NCBI GenBank assembly: GCA_963766375.1
Contig: CAVXZG010000006.1
Span: 248,001-312,000, forward strand
From: AC-32 sp963766375
Lineage (GTDB): Bacteria; Actinomycetota; Thermoleophilia; Gaiellales; Gaiellaceae
Direction of reading: 5' to 3'
Length of the DNA stretch: 64,000 nucleotides
How positions within the stretch are numbered: the first letter of the stretch is position 1; each line of letters begins with the position of its first letter. Below, in pieces: positions 42,467-50,340 of the stretch. Made by a program: the position numbers and the translations under genes. The notes under the pieces were generated by a model. That model searched no databases and was not told where the DNA came from. It saw nothing but the letters and a program-made list of their open reading frames with translations.

Positions 42467-42913
42467 CTATCCGGGCTTGGCGGACATCGCCCACCAGGCG
42501 ATGCCGAGCGCGACGACGTAGATCCCGGCGAGCACCGGCACCGCGACTGCGGCCCGCCCGACTCCATGTCGTCGCACCGAGACCCACGCTAGGATGCCGA
42601 GCGCGATCAGGAGGAGCGCGCCCCCCTCGGAGACGGTGAAGCCGACCTCCAACCAGCCGGGTTCGTGTCGTTCGGGAATTCCTTGCCCTCGATCCAGCCC
42701 GCGCCGACCCGCATCGCGATCCAGCTGGGGATGACCAGCGAACAGGAAGGTCTTGAGCGCTACTCGCGCGAGCAGCTCGGCGTGCTCGGTCCGCCTTCTC
42801 GCGGCGAAGCCGACGATCGCGACGGTGGCCGTCCCGCCGAAGAGGATCATCGCGCCGAGGACGTGCACGAAGAGCGGCAGGTTCCAGCTGTCGGGGCGGA
42901 TGAGCGCAACCAT
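42467..42913 (-). CDS. Four-helix membrane protein, two compensating frameshifts
   Basis: 148 aa as read. N-terminal part WNLPLFVHVLGAMILFGGTATVAIVGF and C-terminal part VSEGGALLLIALGILAWVSV and VAVPVLAGIYVVALGIAWWAM are hydrophobic helices. The middle as read (HPQLDRDAGRRGLDRG) is out of frame: with one G removed near 42734 it reads VIPSWIAMRVGAGWIEGKEFPNDTN, and one C missing near 42660 returns the frame. Pairs with the next gene (starts overlapping its stop), and both look like DUF2269-type integral membrane proteins. Function unknown. Confidence 0.7.
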   Translation of the reverse strand: MVALIRPDSWNLPLFVHVLGAMILFGGTATVAIVGFAARRRTEHAELLARVALKTFLFAGHPQLDRDAGRRGLDRGQGIPERHEPGWLEVGFTVSEGGALLLIALGILAWVSVRRHGVGRAAVAVPVLAGIYVVALGIAWWAMSAKPG

Positions 42914-43386
42914 CAGGCGCCCGGCTTCCAGATCATGAGCGCGAGCAGGGCCACCAGGATCAACCCGCTGCCGTAATTGCAGGCCAAGGTGATCGGGTCG
43001 CGCAGGCGGGCCTGCAGCTCCGCGCTCGGAGCATCGCCCTGCGCCACCAGCTGCTCAGCGAGCTTGGCGGTGCGGGCGTCGCGGCTGCCGGCGTACCCGC
43101 CGATCGCGTTGCCGAGGATCAGGAGCACGATTGCGCCCACGATCCAGCCGTCGCCGTAGCCGTAGCCGACCTCGTTCACGAGCCAGAGCCCGAAGACGAA
43201 CGCGAGCACGCTGCCGGCGATGATCGCGGCGACCGCGATCCGGGTCAGCCCGAAGAGCAACAGGATCTCGCTGGGCCGATCACGGCGCAGGGCTGCCATG
43301 TTCAGAGCGGCGGCGACGACACCGCCGCCGACGAGCAGGAAGGCCCCGGTGATGTGCAGGAAGAGCAGCCAGTCGTACTTGTTCAC
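42913..43386 (-). CDS. DUF2269-like integral membrane protein
   Basis: 157 aa, four transmembrane helices: MNKYDWLLFLHITGAFLLVGGGVVAAA, IAVAAIIAGSVLAFVFGLWLV, DGWIVGAIVLLILGNAIGGYA and YGSGLILVALLALMIW. The H in LFLHITGA is a recurrent feature of this family and could bind haem, but that is speculative. Operon with the downstream membrane protein. Confidence 0.75.
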   Translation of the reverse strand: MNKYDWLLFLHITGAFLLVGGGVVAAALNMAALRRDRPSEILLLFGLTRIAVAAIIAGSVLAFVFGLWLVNEVGYGYGDGWIVGAIVLLILGNAIGGYAGSRDARTAKLAEQLVAQGDAPSAELQARLRDPITLACNYGSGLILVALLALMIWKPGA

Positions 43387-43418
43387 GGCCGGTAACCCTA
43401 AGGGTCGCGGCGGCTACC

Positions 43419-43424
43419 TACAAT
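43419..43424 (+). promoter_or_regulatory. Putative -10 of the HisKA_2 kinase gene
   Basis: TACAAT, 7 nt before the GTG at 43432; one of the best leaderless-type matches in the window. Confidence 0.6.
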
Positions 43425-43431
43425 CGGCTAG

Positions 43432-44838
43432 GTGGACGAGACCGCGCGGCACCTGCGCCTGCTGACCGAGACGATCGCCGCCGTCAACTCGACGCTCGAC
43501 CTCGAAGAGGTGCTCTCGCTCGTCGCGCGGGAGGTGGCCGATGCGCTCGGCGCGGACGCGTGCTTCGTCTATCTCTACGACGAGCAGGCCGACGAGCTCG
43601 TTTTGCGCGCGACGCACGGGACGCGGGTCGAGGAGATGACGGGCCGACCGCGGATGCGGCCCGGCGAGGGGATCACCGGCACGGCGGCCTCGCTGCGTGA
43701 GCCGGTGATGATCCCGGCGCAGGCGCATCTCGACGAGCGCTTCAAGGCGTTCCCGAACCTGCGCGAGGACGAGTACGAGTCGATCCTGGCCGTTCCCGTG
43801 CTGGCGCGCACGAAGCTGGCGGGTGCCCTCAACGTCCGTACGAAGGATCCGCGGGAGTTCTCGCCCGCCGAGATCGACCTCTTGCTGGCGATCGCGGCCC
43901 AGGTCGCGCAGACGATCGAGCACGCGAAGCTCTACGCCCAGGCCCAGCGGCGGGTGGTCGAGCTGGAGGCGCTCGCGCGCATCTCGGAAGCGGTGTCGGA
44001 GTCGCTCTACCTCGAGGAGTCGCTCGAGGGAATCGTCGCGGCGACCGTGGATGCGCTCGGCGCGACCGGCGCGGCGCTCGTGCTCGAGGACGGCGAGGTC
44101 GTCTGGCCGGACGGGCGCGCGGGCAAGCATGCCGTGCGGGTCCCGCTGCGCTGGAAGGGCCGGCAGGTCGGGGAGCTCGTCTGCGACCGGGACACGCCGT
44201 TCACGAGCGACGATCGCGCGCTGCTCGGCTCGATCGCGAGCCACGCGGCGGTCGCGCTCGAGCACGGGCGGGCAGTGCTGCGCGGGGTGCTGGCGCAAGA
44301 GATCCATCACCGGGTCAAGAACAATCTCCAGACCGTGGCCTCGCTGCTGCGGCTGCAGGCGCGGGCCGACGACGTGGACGCGGGCAAGGCCCTCGACGAC
44401 TCGGTGAACCGGATCCTGGCGATTGCGGCGGTGCACGAGGTGCTGACGGAGCGGCGTGATGACGATGTTGCGCTGGATGAGTTGCTCGACCGGTTGCGCG
44501 CGATGCTGGTGCAGGGGCTCGGGCAGGCGAAGGCGGTCGAGGCGACGCTCGAGCCGGTGCTGCTGGCGGGCAACCGTGCGACGGCCCTGGCGCTCGTCTT
44601 CTCGGAGCTGCTCCAGAACGCTCTCGAGCACGGCGGGCAGTCGGTCCGGGTCGAGCTCGGGCGGCGTGACGGCCAGGTCGTGCTCGCGATCGCCGACGAC
44701 GGCACCGGCGTGAACGGCGAGCCGGTCTCGGGCACGGGCCTCTCGATCGTTCGCGCCCTCGTGCGGGACGAGCTCGACGGGACGCTCACCCTGGAATCCG
44801 ACGGTGGGCTACGGGCCGAGGTGGTCTTCCCGGCGTGA
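43432..44838 (+). CDS. GAF-GAF-HisKA_2 sensor histidine kinase (PdtaS-like)
   Basis: 468 aa, soluble. First GAF domain about 10-160 (LDLEEVLSLVAREVADALGADACFVYL, GEGITGTAASLREPVMIP), a second GAF-like domain about 185-285 (YLEESLEGIVAATVDALGATGAAL), then the HisKA_2 dimerisation helix with phosphoacceptor His in AQEIHHRVKNNLQTVASLLRLQA, and an HATPase_c domain (LVFSELLQNALEHGG, IADDGTGVNGEPVSGTGLSIVRAL). HisKA_2 kinases typically phosphorylate ANTAR response regulators (PdtaS/PdtaR in Mycobacterium, EutW/EutV in Enterococcus), and one lies 670 bp downstream. The absence of a transmembrane region suggests an intracellular signal. Confidence 0.93.
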   Translation: MDETARHLRLLTETIAAVNSTLDLEEVLSLVAREVADALGADACFVYLYDEQADELVLRATHGTRVEEMTGRPRMRPGEGITGTAASLREPVMIPAQAHLDERFKAFPNLREDEYESILAVPVLARTKLAGALNVRTKDPREFSPAEIDLLLAIAAQVAQTIEHAKLYAQAQRRVVELEALARISEAVSESLYLEESLEGIVAATVDALGATGAALVLEDGEVVWPDGRAGKHAVRVPLRWKGRQVGELVCDRDTPFTSDDRALLGSIASHAAVALEHGRAVLRGVLAQEIHHRVKNNLQTVASLLRLQARADDVDAGKALDDSVNRILAIAAVHEVLTERRDDDVALDELLDRLRAMLVQGLGQAKAVEATLEPVLLAGNRATALALVFSELLQNALEHGGQSVRVELGRRDGQVVLAIADDGTGVNGEPVSGTGLSIVRALVRDELDGTLTLESDGGLRAEVVFPA

Positions 44839-44842
44839 GCGG

Positions 44843-45485
44843 CTAGACGCGCTCGAACACTGCTACCCGCCAGACGCGGCTTGCGCGCTCGTGCACGGCC
44901 AACCTCAGTCCCTGTGCCTCGGCCGCGCGCAGCACCTGCGCTGGAGGATGCACGAACGCCTCGATTCCACCCGTCAGCCGGCACCAGACGTTGACGAGCC
45001 GAAAGCCGATGCGCAGCCACCACGTATCGCGAGGAAAGCTGAGCGCGAGCAGCCGCCGAGCATGTCGCGCGGCGGCCCCGACGAGGAGGTCCGGGTCGGG
45101 ATAGCAGCAGACGACCCGATGCATGACCACGACGTCGGCAGGGTCGATGCCGGCTTCGCTCTCGGCGAAATCTCCGTGACGCCGCTCGATCCGCTGCTCG
45201 GCTCCCGCCTCGCGGGCAAGCGCCTTCGCCTCCTCGTCGTAGCCGTGCGAGAGCTCGACGATCAGCGCGCTCGCGGCCCCGCGCCGGAAGAGCTCGAGGT
45301 CGATCGCGCCCACACCGCCGCCGATCTCGAGCACCGAACGCCCCAGCCACGTCGCGCGTCGATACCTCGTCGACCAGCCGCTGGGCGGTGCCGTCGAGCC
45401 CTTTGCGCCGGTACTTGCGGGCGTCGCGGCGCGCAGTCCGGGCGCCGAAGAACTTCTCGTAGCCTCGGGCGCAGCAGGTGCTCAC
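44843..45485 (-). CDS. SAM-dependent methyltransferase, one frameshift
   Basis: About 213 codons. N-terminal part STCCARGYEKFFGARTARRDARKYRRKGLDGTA (Cys-Cys and basic region), then after a +1 shift near 45335-45360 the SAM domain SVLEIGGGVGAIDLELFRRG, GDFAESEAGIDPADVVVMHRVVCCYPD and LLALSFPRDTWWLRIGFRLVN. This resembles magnesium-protoporphyrin O-methyltransferase-type BchM homologues found in non-photosynthetic bacteria, but the substrate is unknown. GTG start, divergent from the ANTAR gene with a 25-bp gap. Confidence 0.7.
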
Positions 45486-45497
45486 ACCACGGGAGTC

Positions 45498-45503
45498 TAC
45501 GAT
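45498..45503 (+). promoter_or_regulatory. Putative -10 of the ANTAR regulator gene
   Basis: TACGAT, 7 nt before ATG 45511, no Shine-Dalgarno; leaderless-type. Confidence 0.55.
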
Positions 45504-45510
45504 CCCGCGA

Positions 45511-46083
45511 ATGAGGATCCTCGTCGCCGAGGACGAAACGATCATTCGCCTCGACCTGCGCGAACTACTCGAGCGTGCCGGTTTCGAGGTCTGCGCCGAG
45601 GCGAAGGACGGCCTCGAGGCGGTCGAGCTGGCTCGAAGCGAGCAGCCCGACCTCGCGGTGCTCGACGTGAAGATGCCGCGGCTCGACGGGATCGAAGCGG
45701 CGCGGCGCATCCTCGACGAGCGTCCGATTCCGATTGTGATGCTCACTGCCTACGGGCAGGACGAGCTCGTCTCGCGCGCGATCGAGGCCGGCGTCTTCGG
45801 CTACCTCGTCAAGCCCTTCCGCGAGCAGGATCTGCTGCCGGCGATCCACACGGCCCGCGCGCGTCACGAGGAACTGAGCGCGCTCCGCGAGCAGGCGGAC
45901 TCGCTCGCCGAGGCCCTGGCCGCGCGCAAGTCGATCGAGCGCGCGAAGGGGCTGCTGATGGAGCGCGAGGGACTGAGCGAGGAGGACGCGTTCTCCCGCC
46001 TGCGCAAGGCGAGCCAGGTCTCCGGCCGGCCCATGCGCGTCGTCGCGGAGGCGCTGCTCGCGACATTCGACGAGCAGTCCTAG
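45511..46083 (+). CDS. REC-ANTAR response regulator (PdtaR-like RNA-binding antiterminator)
   Basis: 190 aa. REC domain 1-118: MRILVAEDETIIRLDL (acidic pocket), LAVLDVKMPRLDG with phospho-acceptor Asp, PIVMLTAYGQ and YLVKPF. A linker coiled-coil (HEELSALREQADSLAEALAARKSI) leads into the ANTAR domain about 130-185: IERAKGLLMEREGLSEEDAFSRLRKAS. ANTAR domains bind tandem hexaloop hairpins overlapping terminators and cause antitermination. ATG 45511 chosen by TACGAT spacing and because REC domains start at this Arg-Ile-Leu. Likely partner of the HisKA_2 kinase; likely targets discussed for the two glutamine synthetase leaders. Confidence 0.95.
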   Translation: MRILVAEDETIIRLDLRELLERAGFEVCAEAKDGLEAVELARSEQPDLAVLDVKMPRLDGIEAARRILDERPIPIVMLTAYGQDELVSRAIEAGVFGYLVKPFREQDLLPAIHTARARHEELSALREQADSLAEALAARKSIERAKGLLMEREGLSEEDAFSRLRKASQVSGRPMRVVAEALLATFDEQS

Positions 46084-47960
46084 GCCTGAGCCTCCTCGAA
46101 CAGACGCTCCCAGCGTGAGATGAGCCCCTGGAGCTCGTCTCGGGCATTTCGGTGCGCGGTCAGGGTCGCCACGTCGGACCAGTCCTCCGAGAGTTTCCGT
46201 TCGAGCTCCGCGACCGCTTCCTCTTGCTGCGAGATCTCGCCTTCGAGCCGTTCCAGCTCGGACGGGCGCGCCGCACGAGCCCGCTGCGCCTTCGGCTTTT
46301 CCTTCGGTGCGCGAACGGGCTCCGCCGGCGCGATCGCCGGCTCGGCACGCCGCTGCGCGTAGTCGGCCCAGCCGCCTTCGTAGGAGTTGATCGATTTCTC
46401 CTCGATCGCCAGTGTCCGCTCGGCGACCGCGTCGAGCAGCGCGCGATCGTGGGAGACGAGCAGCACGGTGCCCGGAAACGCGTCGAGCGCCGTCTCGAGC
46501 GCCTCCCGGCTCTCGAGGTCGAGGTGATTCGTCGGCTCGTCGAGCACGAGGAAGTTCGCCCCCGAGGCGACGACGAGCGCGAGCGCGAGCCGCCGCCGCT
46601 CACCGCCGGAGAGCGCGGTGACCGGCTTCTCGTGCGCCTCCCAGCCGGAGAAGAGGAAGCGGCCGAGAAGCGTCTGGGCCTGCGGCCGGGGCAGCCCGGT
46701 CGCGCGCTGGGCGCAATCGAGCACGCTTCCGCGCTCGTCGAGCTCGACCTCGTGCTGCGAGAAGTAGGCGGGAATGACGCCGTGGCCGAGCCGGACCGAG
46801 CCCTCGCGCGGCTCGCGCGCGCTGAGGATCGTCTCGAGCAGCGTCGTCTTGCCGGAGCCGTTCGGGCCGACGAGCCCGACGTGCTCGCCGCGCTCGATGG
46901 CGAAGGTCGTATCCGTCAGGAGCTCCTTGTCTCCTGCGCTCACGCCGAGCTTGGTCGCCTCGAGCACCGTCCGGCCGCTTCGGGCGGGCTTGAGGAACTC
47001 GAAGCCGAGCGACCGGCTGCGGCGGGTCAGGAGCTCGAGCTCGCCCGTTGCGCCCGCACGCTCCTTCTTCAAGCGCTGGATCTGCGTCAGCTTGGCCTGG
47101 GCCTGCTTCGCCTTGCTCTTCTTGTACCGGAAGCGCTCCACGAAGCGCTCGAGGCGCGCGATGTCGACCCCGACCCGCTGGGCCGTCTTCGCGGCGGCAG
47201 CAGCCCGCGACGCCTTTTCGAGCCGCCACGTGTGCCACTCCCCTGGGAAGAACAACGCCCTGCCGGCCTCGAGCTCCAGCACGCCCGTCGTCACGGCCTC
47301 GAGGAACCAGCGGTCGTGCGCGACCAGGATCACCGCCGCATCGATTGACTGGAGCTCCTGCTCGAGCCACTCGAGGTTCTCGACGTCGAGGTGATTCGTC
47401 GGCTCGTCCAGGAGCAGCAGGTCGGGATCGCCGGCCAGGGCCCGGGCAAGCGAGGCGCGGGTCAGCTCGCCGCCGGAAAACGTGTCGAGCGCCCGGTCGA
47501 GGTCGCGCTCCGCGAACCCGAGGCCTCGCAGAGCGGCGGCCGCACGCTCGCGCCAGGTGTAGCCGCCCGCGTGCTCGAGGCGCGCCTGGGCCTCCGAGTA
47601 GCGGCGCAGCGTTGCCGGGCCGTGATCGCCGGAGGCCATGGCCTGCTCGAGGGCATGCAGCTCCTCCTCCGTCGCGACGAGGTCGCGGGCGTCGCTGAGC
47701 GCGTACTCGCGCAGGCTCATTCCGCTCTGGATCGGAGGCCGCTGGTCGTGCAGCGCGATGCGCGTGCCCTTGGCGAAGGCGAGCTCGCCGCCGTGCCGCT
47801 CGCTCTCACCGATGAGCATTCGCAGCAACGTCGTCTTGCCGGCGCCGTTCGGGCCGGAGAGCGCGAGCCGGTCGCGCCGCTCGACCGAGAACGAGACGCC
47901 CTCGAAGAGCAGCGAGCCGGCGATCTCCTTGCGGAGGTTGGATGCGGTGACCACGGCCAC
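46080..47960 (-). CDS. ABC-F family ATPase
   Basis: 626 aa with two ABC domains and no membrane segment. First domain: GPNGAGKTTLLRMLIG, TFSGGELTRASLARAL, LLLLDEPTNHLDVENLEWLEQEL; linker; second: GPNGSGKTTLLETILS, ALSGGERRRLALALVV, LVLDEPTNHLDLESREALE; C-terminal coiled coil (LERLEGEISQQEEAVAELERKL). ABC-F proteins act on the ribosomal E-site in translation rescue or antibiotic resistance. GTG start 6 nt after TACGCT. Which ABC-F subgroup is not decidable here. Convergent 4-bp overlap with the ANTAR gene. Confidence 0.93.
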   Translation of the reverse strand: MAVVTASNLRKEIAGSLLFEGVSFSVERRDRLALSGPNGAGKTTLLRMLIGESERHGGELAFAKGTRIALHDQRPPIQSGMSLREYALSDARDLVATEEELHALEQAMASGDHGPATLRRYSEAQARLEHAGGYTWRERAAAALRGLGFAERDLDRALDTFSGGELTRASLARALAGDPDLLLLDEPTNHLDVENLEWLEQELQSIDAAVILVAHDRWFLEAVTTGVLELEAGRALFFPGEWHTWRLEKASRAAAAAKTAQRVGVDIARLERFVERFRYKKSKAKQAQAKLTQIQRLKKERAGATGELELLTRRSRSLGFEFLKPARSGRTVLEATKLGVSAGDKELLTDTTFAIERGEHVGLVGPNGSGKTTLLETILSAREPREGSVRLGHGVIPAYFSQHEVELDERGSVLDCAQRATGLPRPQAQTLLGRFLFSGWEAHEKPVTALSGGERRRLALALVVASGANFLVLDEPTNHLDLESREALETALDAFPGTVLLVSHDRALLDAVAERTLAIEEKSINSYEGGWADYAQRRAEPAIAPAEPVRAPKEKPKAQRARAARPSELERLEGEISQQEEAVAELERKLSEDWSDVATLTAHRNARDELQGLISRWERLFEEAQA

Positions 47961-47966
47961 CGCTTA

Positions 47967-47972
47967 AGCGTA
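47967..47972 (-). promoter_or_regulatory. Putative -10 of the ABC-F gene
   Basis: TACGCT on the minus strand, 6 nt before the GTG start. Confidence 0.4.
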
Positions 47973-47980
47973 ATGCGGGG

Positions 47981-49831
47981 CTAGCCGCGTGCCGCGACAG
48001 CCGAGCCGACCAGAGCCCGCGCTGCCTCGACTATGTGGTCGGCGTCGATTCCCGCTGCGGCGAGCAGCTCCGCCGGCTTCCCGGAGCCGGGCATGTCGCG
48101 CACCGCCAGCCGAACCACGCGTGCAGGCGTCTCTCCGTCGGAGAGCGCCTCCAGCACCGCGTCCCCGATGCCGCCTTCGGACCAGTGATCCTCGACGGTC
48201 AGCACGCGCCCACCGGTCGCCTCGGCGGCCGCTCTGAGCGTCTCGCCGTCCACCGGCTTCACGGAGTAGAGGTCGATCACGCGCGCGGAGATGCCCTCGC
48301 TCTCCAGCTGCTCGGCCGCCTTCAGCGACTCGTGCAACGTGATCCCCGCGCCGACGATCGCGATGTCGTCGCCCTCGCGCAGGACGCGCGCTCCGCCGAT
48401 CGGGAACTCCTCGTCGGCTGCGTAGACCACCGGCGTTGCCGCACGGGTCGTGCGCAGGAAGACGATCCCCTCGCGGTCGGCCATCTCCGCCACGAGCTTC
48501 GCCGTCTGGTTCGCGTCGCAGGGGTAGAGCACCGTCGAGCCGTGGACGGCACGCATCATGGCGAGGTCCTCGAGCGCCATCTGCGAGGGCCCGTCCTCGC
48601 CGATCGACACACCGGCATGCGAGCCGCAGAGCCGGATGTTGGCCTGGCTGATCGCCGCCATGCGGACGAAGTCGTAGGCGCGGCTGAAGAACGCGGCGAA
48701 CGTCGACGCGAACGGCACCCACTCGCGTACTTGCAGGCCGACCGCCGCAGCGACCAGCTGCTGCTCCGCGATGAACATCTCGAAGTAGCGCTCCGGATCG
48801 GCCTTGGCGAAGAGCTCGGCGTAGGTCGAGTTGCTGACCTCGCCGTCCAGCGCGACGACCTTGCCGTTGGCTGCGCCGACGGCAACGAGCGCCTCGCCGT
48901 ACGCGAGCCGGGTCGCCACCTCCTCGCCGAGCTCCCAGGACGGCAGCTCGAGCGAGCGTTCCTCGAACGAGTGCGGCTCGCCCTCGAAGTCCGGCTTTGC
49001 AACCTCCACCTTGATATTGCGCTCGCCGCCGAGCTCCTCGATCGCCTGCTCTGGATCGTCGAGCGCCTTGCCGTGCCAGCCGGGCTGGTTCTCGACCGCC
49101 TTGACGCCCTTGCCCTTGATCGTCTTCGCGACGATCACGGTGGGCACGCCTTCCGTGGAGATCGCCTCGGCGTACGCCTTGTTCACGGCCTCGACGTCGT
49201 GCCCGTCGATCTCGATCGCGAGCCAGCCGAAGGCACGGGCTCGATCCGCGTACGAGTCGAGGTCCCAGCCGTGCATCGTCTCGCCGCGCTGCCCGAGCCG
49301 GTTGACGTCGATGATCGCCGTCAGGTTGTCGAGCTTGTAGTACGCCGCATGCTCGAAGGCCTCCCACATCGAGCCCTCGGCCATCTCGCTGTCGCCGCAG
49401 AGCGCCCAGACGCGGTACGGCAGCTGGTCGAGCTTCTTCCCGGCGAGCGCGATGCCGACGCAGAAGGGCAGGCCCTGGCCGAGCGACCCGGTGGCGACGT
49501 CCACCCACGGGATCTCGGGCGTCGGGTGCCCCTGGAGCCGGCTGCCGAACTTCCGGAAGGTGAGGAGCTCCTCGTCGGTGACCGCGCCGGCCGCCTTGTA
49601 CATCGAGTAGAGCAGGGGAGACGCGTGTCCCTTGGAGAAGACGAGGTGGTCATTCCGCGGGTCGTCGGGCGAATCGAAGTCGTAGTGGAGGTACTTCGCC
49701 ATCAGCACGGCCATCAGGTCGGCCGCCGACATCGACGAGGTGGGGTGGCCCGACTTGGTTACAGCAACGCTGCGGATGGAATCGACGCGCAGCTGCTGTC
49801 CCAGTTCCCGCCAGAGCTCGGTGTCGTTCAT
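47981..49831 (-). CDS. tkt: Transketolase (compact, about 616 aa)
   Basis: TPP enzyme of the pentose phosphate pathway. N-terminal TPP half: VTKSGHPTSSMSAADLMAVLM, NDHLVFSKGHASPLLYSMY, TGSLGQGLPFCVGIALAG, CGDSEMAEGSMWEAFEHA and IIDVNRLGQRGET; Pyr half: GEVSNSTYAELFAKADPERYFEMFIAEQ, FAAFFSRAYDFVRMAAIS and SHAGVSIGEDGPSQMALEDLAM. At 616 aa it matches the short (animal-like) transketolase class rather than the 660-700 aa TktA type. AAGGGAGG ribosome binding site. Divergent from rpiB; no frameshift. Confidence 0.94.
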   Translation of the reverse strand: MNDTELWRELGQQLRVDSIRSVAVTKSGHPTSSMSAADLMAVLMAKYLHYDFDSPDDPRNDHLVFSKGHASPLLYSMYKAAGAVTDEELLTFRKFGSRLQGHPTPEIPWVDVATGSLGQGLPFCVGIALAGKKLDQLPYRVWALCGDSEMAEGSMWEAFEHAAYYKLDNLTAIIDVNRLGQRGETMHGWDLDSYADRARAFGWLAIEIDGHDVEAVNKAYAEAISTEGVPTVIVAKTIKGKGVKAVENQPGWHGKALDDPEQAIEELGGERNIKVEVAKPDFEGEPHSFEERSLELPSWELGEEVATRLAYGEALVAVGAANGKVVALDGEVSNSTYAELFAKADPERYFEMFIAEQQLVAAAVGLQVREWVPFASTFAAFFSRAYDFVRMAAISQANIRLCGSHAGVSIGEDGPSQMALEDLAMMRAVHGSTVLYPCDANQTAKLVAEMADREGIVFLRTTRAATPVVYAADEEFPIGGARVLREGDDIAIVGAGITLHESLKAAEQLESEGISARVIDLYSVKPVDGETLRAAAEATGGRVLTVEDHWSEGGIGDAVLEALSDGETPARVVRLAVRDMPGSGKPAELLAAAGIDADHIVEAARALVGSAVAARG

Positions 49832-49881
49832 GCGGCCGGACCTCCCTTGGATAACGACTCCCGGGTAACGTAACGGTCCTG

Positions 49882-50340
49882 ATGAAAGTCGCGGTCGCCT
49901 TCGACCATCGCGGCGTCAAGCTCCGCGAGCGGCTGCTGGCGGAAGTGGCTGCGCTCGGCCACGAGACGGTCGATCTGGGCACGGACAAGCCGGCGCCGCG
50001 GATCGACTATCCGGACAAGGCGCGTGAGGTCGGCGAGGCGATTCGGAGCGGCGATGCCGAGCGGGCCGTGCTGGTCTGCGGGTCGGGCGTCGGTGCTTCC
50101 GTCGCTGCGAACAAGCTTGCGGGGATCCGTGCTGCGATCTGCCACGACACCTACTCAGCGCACCAGGGCGTCGAGCACGACGACATGAACGTGCTCTGCC
50201 TGGGCTCGGAGGTGGTGGGGCCCGAACTGGCCGCCGAGCTGACCCGGGCCTTCCTCACCGCCCGCTTCGACGGCGGGGAGCGCTACCTGCGCCGGCTTGA
50301 AAAGATCGAAGAGATGGAAAAGGAGACAACGTATGGCTAA
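49882..50340 (+). CDS. rpiB: Ribose-5-phosphate isomerase B
   Basis: 152 aa RpiB/LacAB fold. MKVAVAFDHRGVKLRERL, DYPDKAREVGEAIRSGDAERA and VLVCGSGVGASVAANK (Cys-containing active-site loop), IRAAICHDTYSAHQGVEHDDMNVLCLG. Interconverts ribose-5-P and ribulose-5-P. A TAACGT hexamer lies 10 nt before the ATG. First gene of rpiB-tal-hydrolase-pgi-gnd-zwf-opcA; stop overlaps the tal ATG. Confidence 0.94.
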   Translation: MKVAVAFDHRGVKLRERLLAEVAALGHETVDLGTDKPAPRIDYPDKAREVGEAIRSGDAERAVLVCGSGVGASVAANKLAGIRAAICHDTYSAHQGVEHDDMNVLCLGSEVVGPELAAELTRAFLTARFDGGERYLRRLEKIEEMEKETTYG

